NCBI RefSeq assembly: GCF_000227135.1
Contig: NC_018249.1
Span: 468,222 to 516,442 of the forward strand
DNA length: 48,221 nt
Source of the DNA: Leishmania donovani
Taxonomy: Eukaryota; Euglenozoa; Kinetoplastea; Trypanosomatida; Trypanosomatidae
Direction of reading: 5' to 3'
Shown here: one piece after another, positions 45,827 through 48,221 of the stretch
Position numbering within the stretch: the stretch's first letter is position 1
How the letters are laid out: the number at the start of each line of letters is the position of its first letter
Translations under genes and position numbers: made by a program
Notes under the pieces: generated by a model
What the model saw: only the letters and a program-made list of their open reading frames with translations
The model's database searches: none
Told to the model about the DNA's origin: nothing

Positions 45827-48221
45827 CTAACGAAGAGGTGCGAAGGCGCCGCTGCTACCGCCACCCCAGAGAGCAGATCCACGGCCACCTACGGAGGGCT
45901 CACCGCTGCTGCGATTCGCGTTGCCGCCTTTGGCCAAAGCGCCGGTCCGCTCCTGTGCCGCCCGCAGCTCGGCAATCTCAAGTAGCAGCGCGCGGGCATT
46001 GTTGGCCGACGTCACACCATCGCGCAGATGCAAGCTGAGCTCTTCCATGAGCTGACTGATGTGTTCATTCAGCAGCGCCAGCGCATCGCGGTAGCGCATA
46101 CCCTTCGCTTCTAGCTCCTCCATAAGTGCCTCCTTTTCGCGCTTGAGTTGCTCCAACTGCTCCCTCAACCCTTCGGAGGTGGTGTCCCGGGCAGTACGCG
46201 ACACGGGCTGAGAACGACCGCCGCCATCATCGCCGTGGTCAGGCTCGCTCAGACTGTCGTCAATACTACTGCCACGCTGCGCACCGCTGTCTTCATCATG
46301 TGCAGCCCACGAAGGGGTACCTGATACCCTGTCAGCCGCTCTTCCCTCGCGCTGCAGAAAAAGTCGCTGGTTCGCGGCCACCTCACGATCATATCGATCC
46401 TGAAGTGCACGCAGCTCGCGCTCGCAGTCGTCGCGAGAGTCTACAGCAGCCCTCTCTGCCGCCCGGGCCGCCTCCAGCAAGTTCACGAACTCCTCCAGCC
46501 TCTCCAGCATGTCGGTACACTCCATTGAAGTAAGCTCATGATCCTGCTCTACAGCTCTTAAACGCTCCTCGTACGAAACAACGAGAAGCCCTGTCCACGT
46601 CTCCGACAAGCACAGCGCTTCCTCCAACATTCGGCGCCACAGCTCCGCCCTCTGCGATTCCTCTGACGTGATCACTAGGATCACACCTTCCACATGGGGA
46701 ACATCTGCCGCCACCGACAGCGCGACACCTTCACGCGCATCACTTAAGCCCCCCGCATCGCTCCTCACCAAATCACTGTCACCAACTGACTCGCACCTCT
46801 GCATCGCTCCGACAAGCACTCCACAACGCCGTCGCGAAGCAGAAGTCTCCTCCTCCAAATCGCACAGTCGGCGATGTAACTCAGCGAGCTCCNNNNNNNN
46901 NNNNNNNNNNNNNNNNNNNNNNNNNNNNNNNNNNNNNNNNNNNNNNNNNNNNNNNNNNNNNNNNNNNNNNNNNNNNNNNNNNNNNNNNNNNCGCCTCACG
47001 CAGCTGCTCCCTCAGGTCAGCCACCTCGGCGTCCCTGTCGCACTGCTGCGCCTCCACGTCCCTCGCGCGCTCCTCCGCCTCACGCAGCTGCTCCCTCAGG
47101 TCAGCGAGCTCCGTGTCTCGCTTGGCGAGGGTCGCAAGCGCCGCATCGGCTCCGCGTTTTGGTCCGTGGCGCAACCGGTACAGCTCCATCGTCAAGGGGT
47201 AGTCGTACTCCTGCAAGCGGCGGTCCATCTCCATCATGGTGGCATCAGCGTCGTGCTGTACTCTCACCGTCGCCAAAAGGCTCCCCATCCCAAACGCTAT
47301 GTGCTCCACATCGCCGCGGGTGACGTGACATGCGTGGCTCACATCTGCGATGAAAGCCTCGCGAAGCGCCTCAGGGTGCTCCTGTACGACGACACTCCAG
47401 TCCTCTCCTGGCAACCTCACTGAATGCACTGTCACGACAGCCTCACCATTGCCACTCTTCTTCCGGCGCTGATCGTAAAAGTTCAGCTCTTCAATCTCCT
47501 CCGCAGCTCTGCGCAGCTGCTCAGTCAGCTCAGCTATCTCAGCGTCCTTGTCAGAGTGCTTAATCGCAAGGTCTTCCAACGCCTCCCGACCCTTCCATAC
47601 ACTCGCTTCCCGAACACTCTCCACATCGAGGAGTTGCTGCTGCAGCTCCGCGCACTCGTCACCCAGCGCCTCTCGTCGAACCTGCGCCACGGCCAACTGC
47701 TCCCTCAGCAAACCAACGTCCCTCGTCGCTTCCTCCACTTGCTTCTCCAGCAACCTACAAATTTCGCTACTGGCTGCCGCCTCTCGCATCGCTCCGCTCA
47801 GCAGCTCCTTCACNNNNNNNNNNNNNNNNNNNNNNNNNNNNNNNNNNNNNNNNNNNNNNNNNNNNNNNNNNNNNNNNNNNNNNNNNNNNNNNNNNNNNNN
47901 NNNNNNNNNNNNCTCAGTCAGCTCAGCTATCTCAGCGTCCTTGTCAGAGTGCTTAATCGCAAGGTCTTCCAACGCCTCCCGACCCTTCCATACACTCGCT
48001 TCCCGAACACTCTCCACATCGAGGAGTTGCTGCTGCAGCTCCGCGCACTCGTCACCCAGCGCCTCTCGTCGAACCTGCGCCACGGCCAACTGCTCCCTCA
48101 GCAAACCAACGTCCCTCGTCGCTTCCTCCACTTGCTTCTCCAGCAACCTACAAATTTCGCTACTGGCTGCCGCCTCTCGCATCGCTCCGCTCAGCAGCTC
48201 CTTCACACGCTCCATCTCAGC
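45827..48221 (-). CDS. FAZ-type coiled-coil repeat protein, partial (5' end beyond the window)
   Basis: The stop is at 45827-45829; the frame is still open at the right edge, so the N-terminus is missing. The visible ATG at 48213-48215 is probably internal. The protein is almost wholly coiled coil. One globular segment (about 47170-47440; GEDWSVVVQEHPEALREAF, then DV......V......MGSLLATVRVQHD and L.EYDYPL) matches the pattern of the conserved domain of flagellum attachment zone FAZ1-type proteins. It is followed by 28-residue repeats (EQLREAEERARDVEAQQCDR...) encoded by 84-bp units, cut by a gap at 46893. Another gap at 47814 carries a 294-bp duplicated contig end, so the apparent large repeat is false. 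The frame differs across 46893-46991 because the N run is a placeholder. A role in attaching the flagellum is inference. Confidence 0.72.
46893..46991. other. assembly gap (99 N) inside the 84-bp repeat array
   Basis: No exact terminal overlap is seen; the right side starts in the 84-bp repeat and the left side is in non-repeat coiled-coil sequence. The true repeat number is unknown and could be large. Confidence 0.92.
46992..47122 (-). repeat. 84-bp tandem repeat encoding a 28-residue coiled-coil unit
   Basis: The same sequence starts at 46992 and at 47076, an 84-bp period. Each unit encodes four heptads. One full unit and part of a second are visible, and the array enters the gap on the left. 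Confidence 0.85.
47814..47912. other. assembly gap (99 N) flanked by a 294-bp duplicated contig end
   Basis: Bases 47520-47813 equal 47913-48206, abutting the gap on both sides. This is an unmerged overlap, so the sequence after the gap continues directly from the repeated block. Confidence 0.95.

Noticed and set aside
46992..47122. CRISPR-like or non-coding direct repeats
   Set aside because: The 84-bp period is in frame with a coiled-coil coding sequence and has no spacers.

Overview
This window is nuclear chromosomal DNA from a trypanosomatid, most likely Leishmania. The genes are long, GC-rich, intronless and lie in same-strand arrays. UTRs and intergenic spacers are long and rich in polypyrimidine/AG splice-acceptor tracts and in GT, CA, TA and G-run microsatellites. 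There are copies of a ~631-bp SIDER2-like retroposon and one element carrying the trypanosomatid 79-bp retroposon signature. The gene content includes kinetoplastid-style proteins (mitochondrial IF2, RNR2, an ATG12-like protein with a C-terminal extension, flagellar MORN and FAZ-type coiled-coil proteins). From memory, RNR2 and ATG12 are neighbours on chromosome 22 of L. major, so this is probably the chromosome 22 equivalent; the species cannot be fixed from what I can see.

Layout. Positions 382-6270 hold the end of a plus-strand polycistronic unit: a 1634-residue WD40 protein and a small basic, probably mitochondrial protein. Positions 6271-7179 form a convergent strand-switch (transcription termination) region with a G-quadruplex-prone GGGTGT array and an extremely GC-rich block. 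Everything from 7180 to the right edge is one minus-strand unit, transcribed right to left. In map order it holds: a 970-residue putative mitochondrial protein with five ~100-residue-spaced HPxxFxV-type motifs; mitochondrial IF2; a WD40 protein; an unrecognised 1070-residue protein; a MORN5-like protein; an unrecognised 390-residue protein; the ribonucleotide reductase small subunit; the ATG12-like protein; a ~6-kb gene-free stretch with retroposons; an 1142-residue coiled-coil protein; and a FAZ-type repeat protein that runs off the right edge.

Assembly. There are nine N runs. Five of the 99-N runs (at 29041, 30721, 31809, 37198 and 47814) separate contig ends that repeat each other exactly or nearly so (454, 353, 357, 308 and 294 bp). 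They are unmerged overlaps, not biological duplications. Removing them turns the apparently broken RNR2 into one intact 392-residue ORF and shortens the window by about 2.26 kb. Other gaps fall inside near-identical SIDER2 copies (15.2k, 27.6k, 28.2k, 38.3k) and inside an 84-bp tandem repeat (46.9k).

How the parts relate. Trypanosomatid genes in one array are not functionally co-regulated operons. Control is expected at mRNA level, so the SIDER2 copies downstream of the WD40, RNR2 and 1142-residue genes, and two perfect hairpins (32855-32920 and 40598-40636), are the most likely regulatory features. I did not find a clear new enzymatic or defence system. The most notable points are the SIDER2 copies with mosaic flanks, one of which carries the 3' end of the WD40 gene, plus the two hairpins and the repeat architecture of the 970-residue protein.
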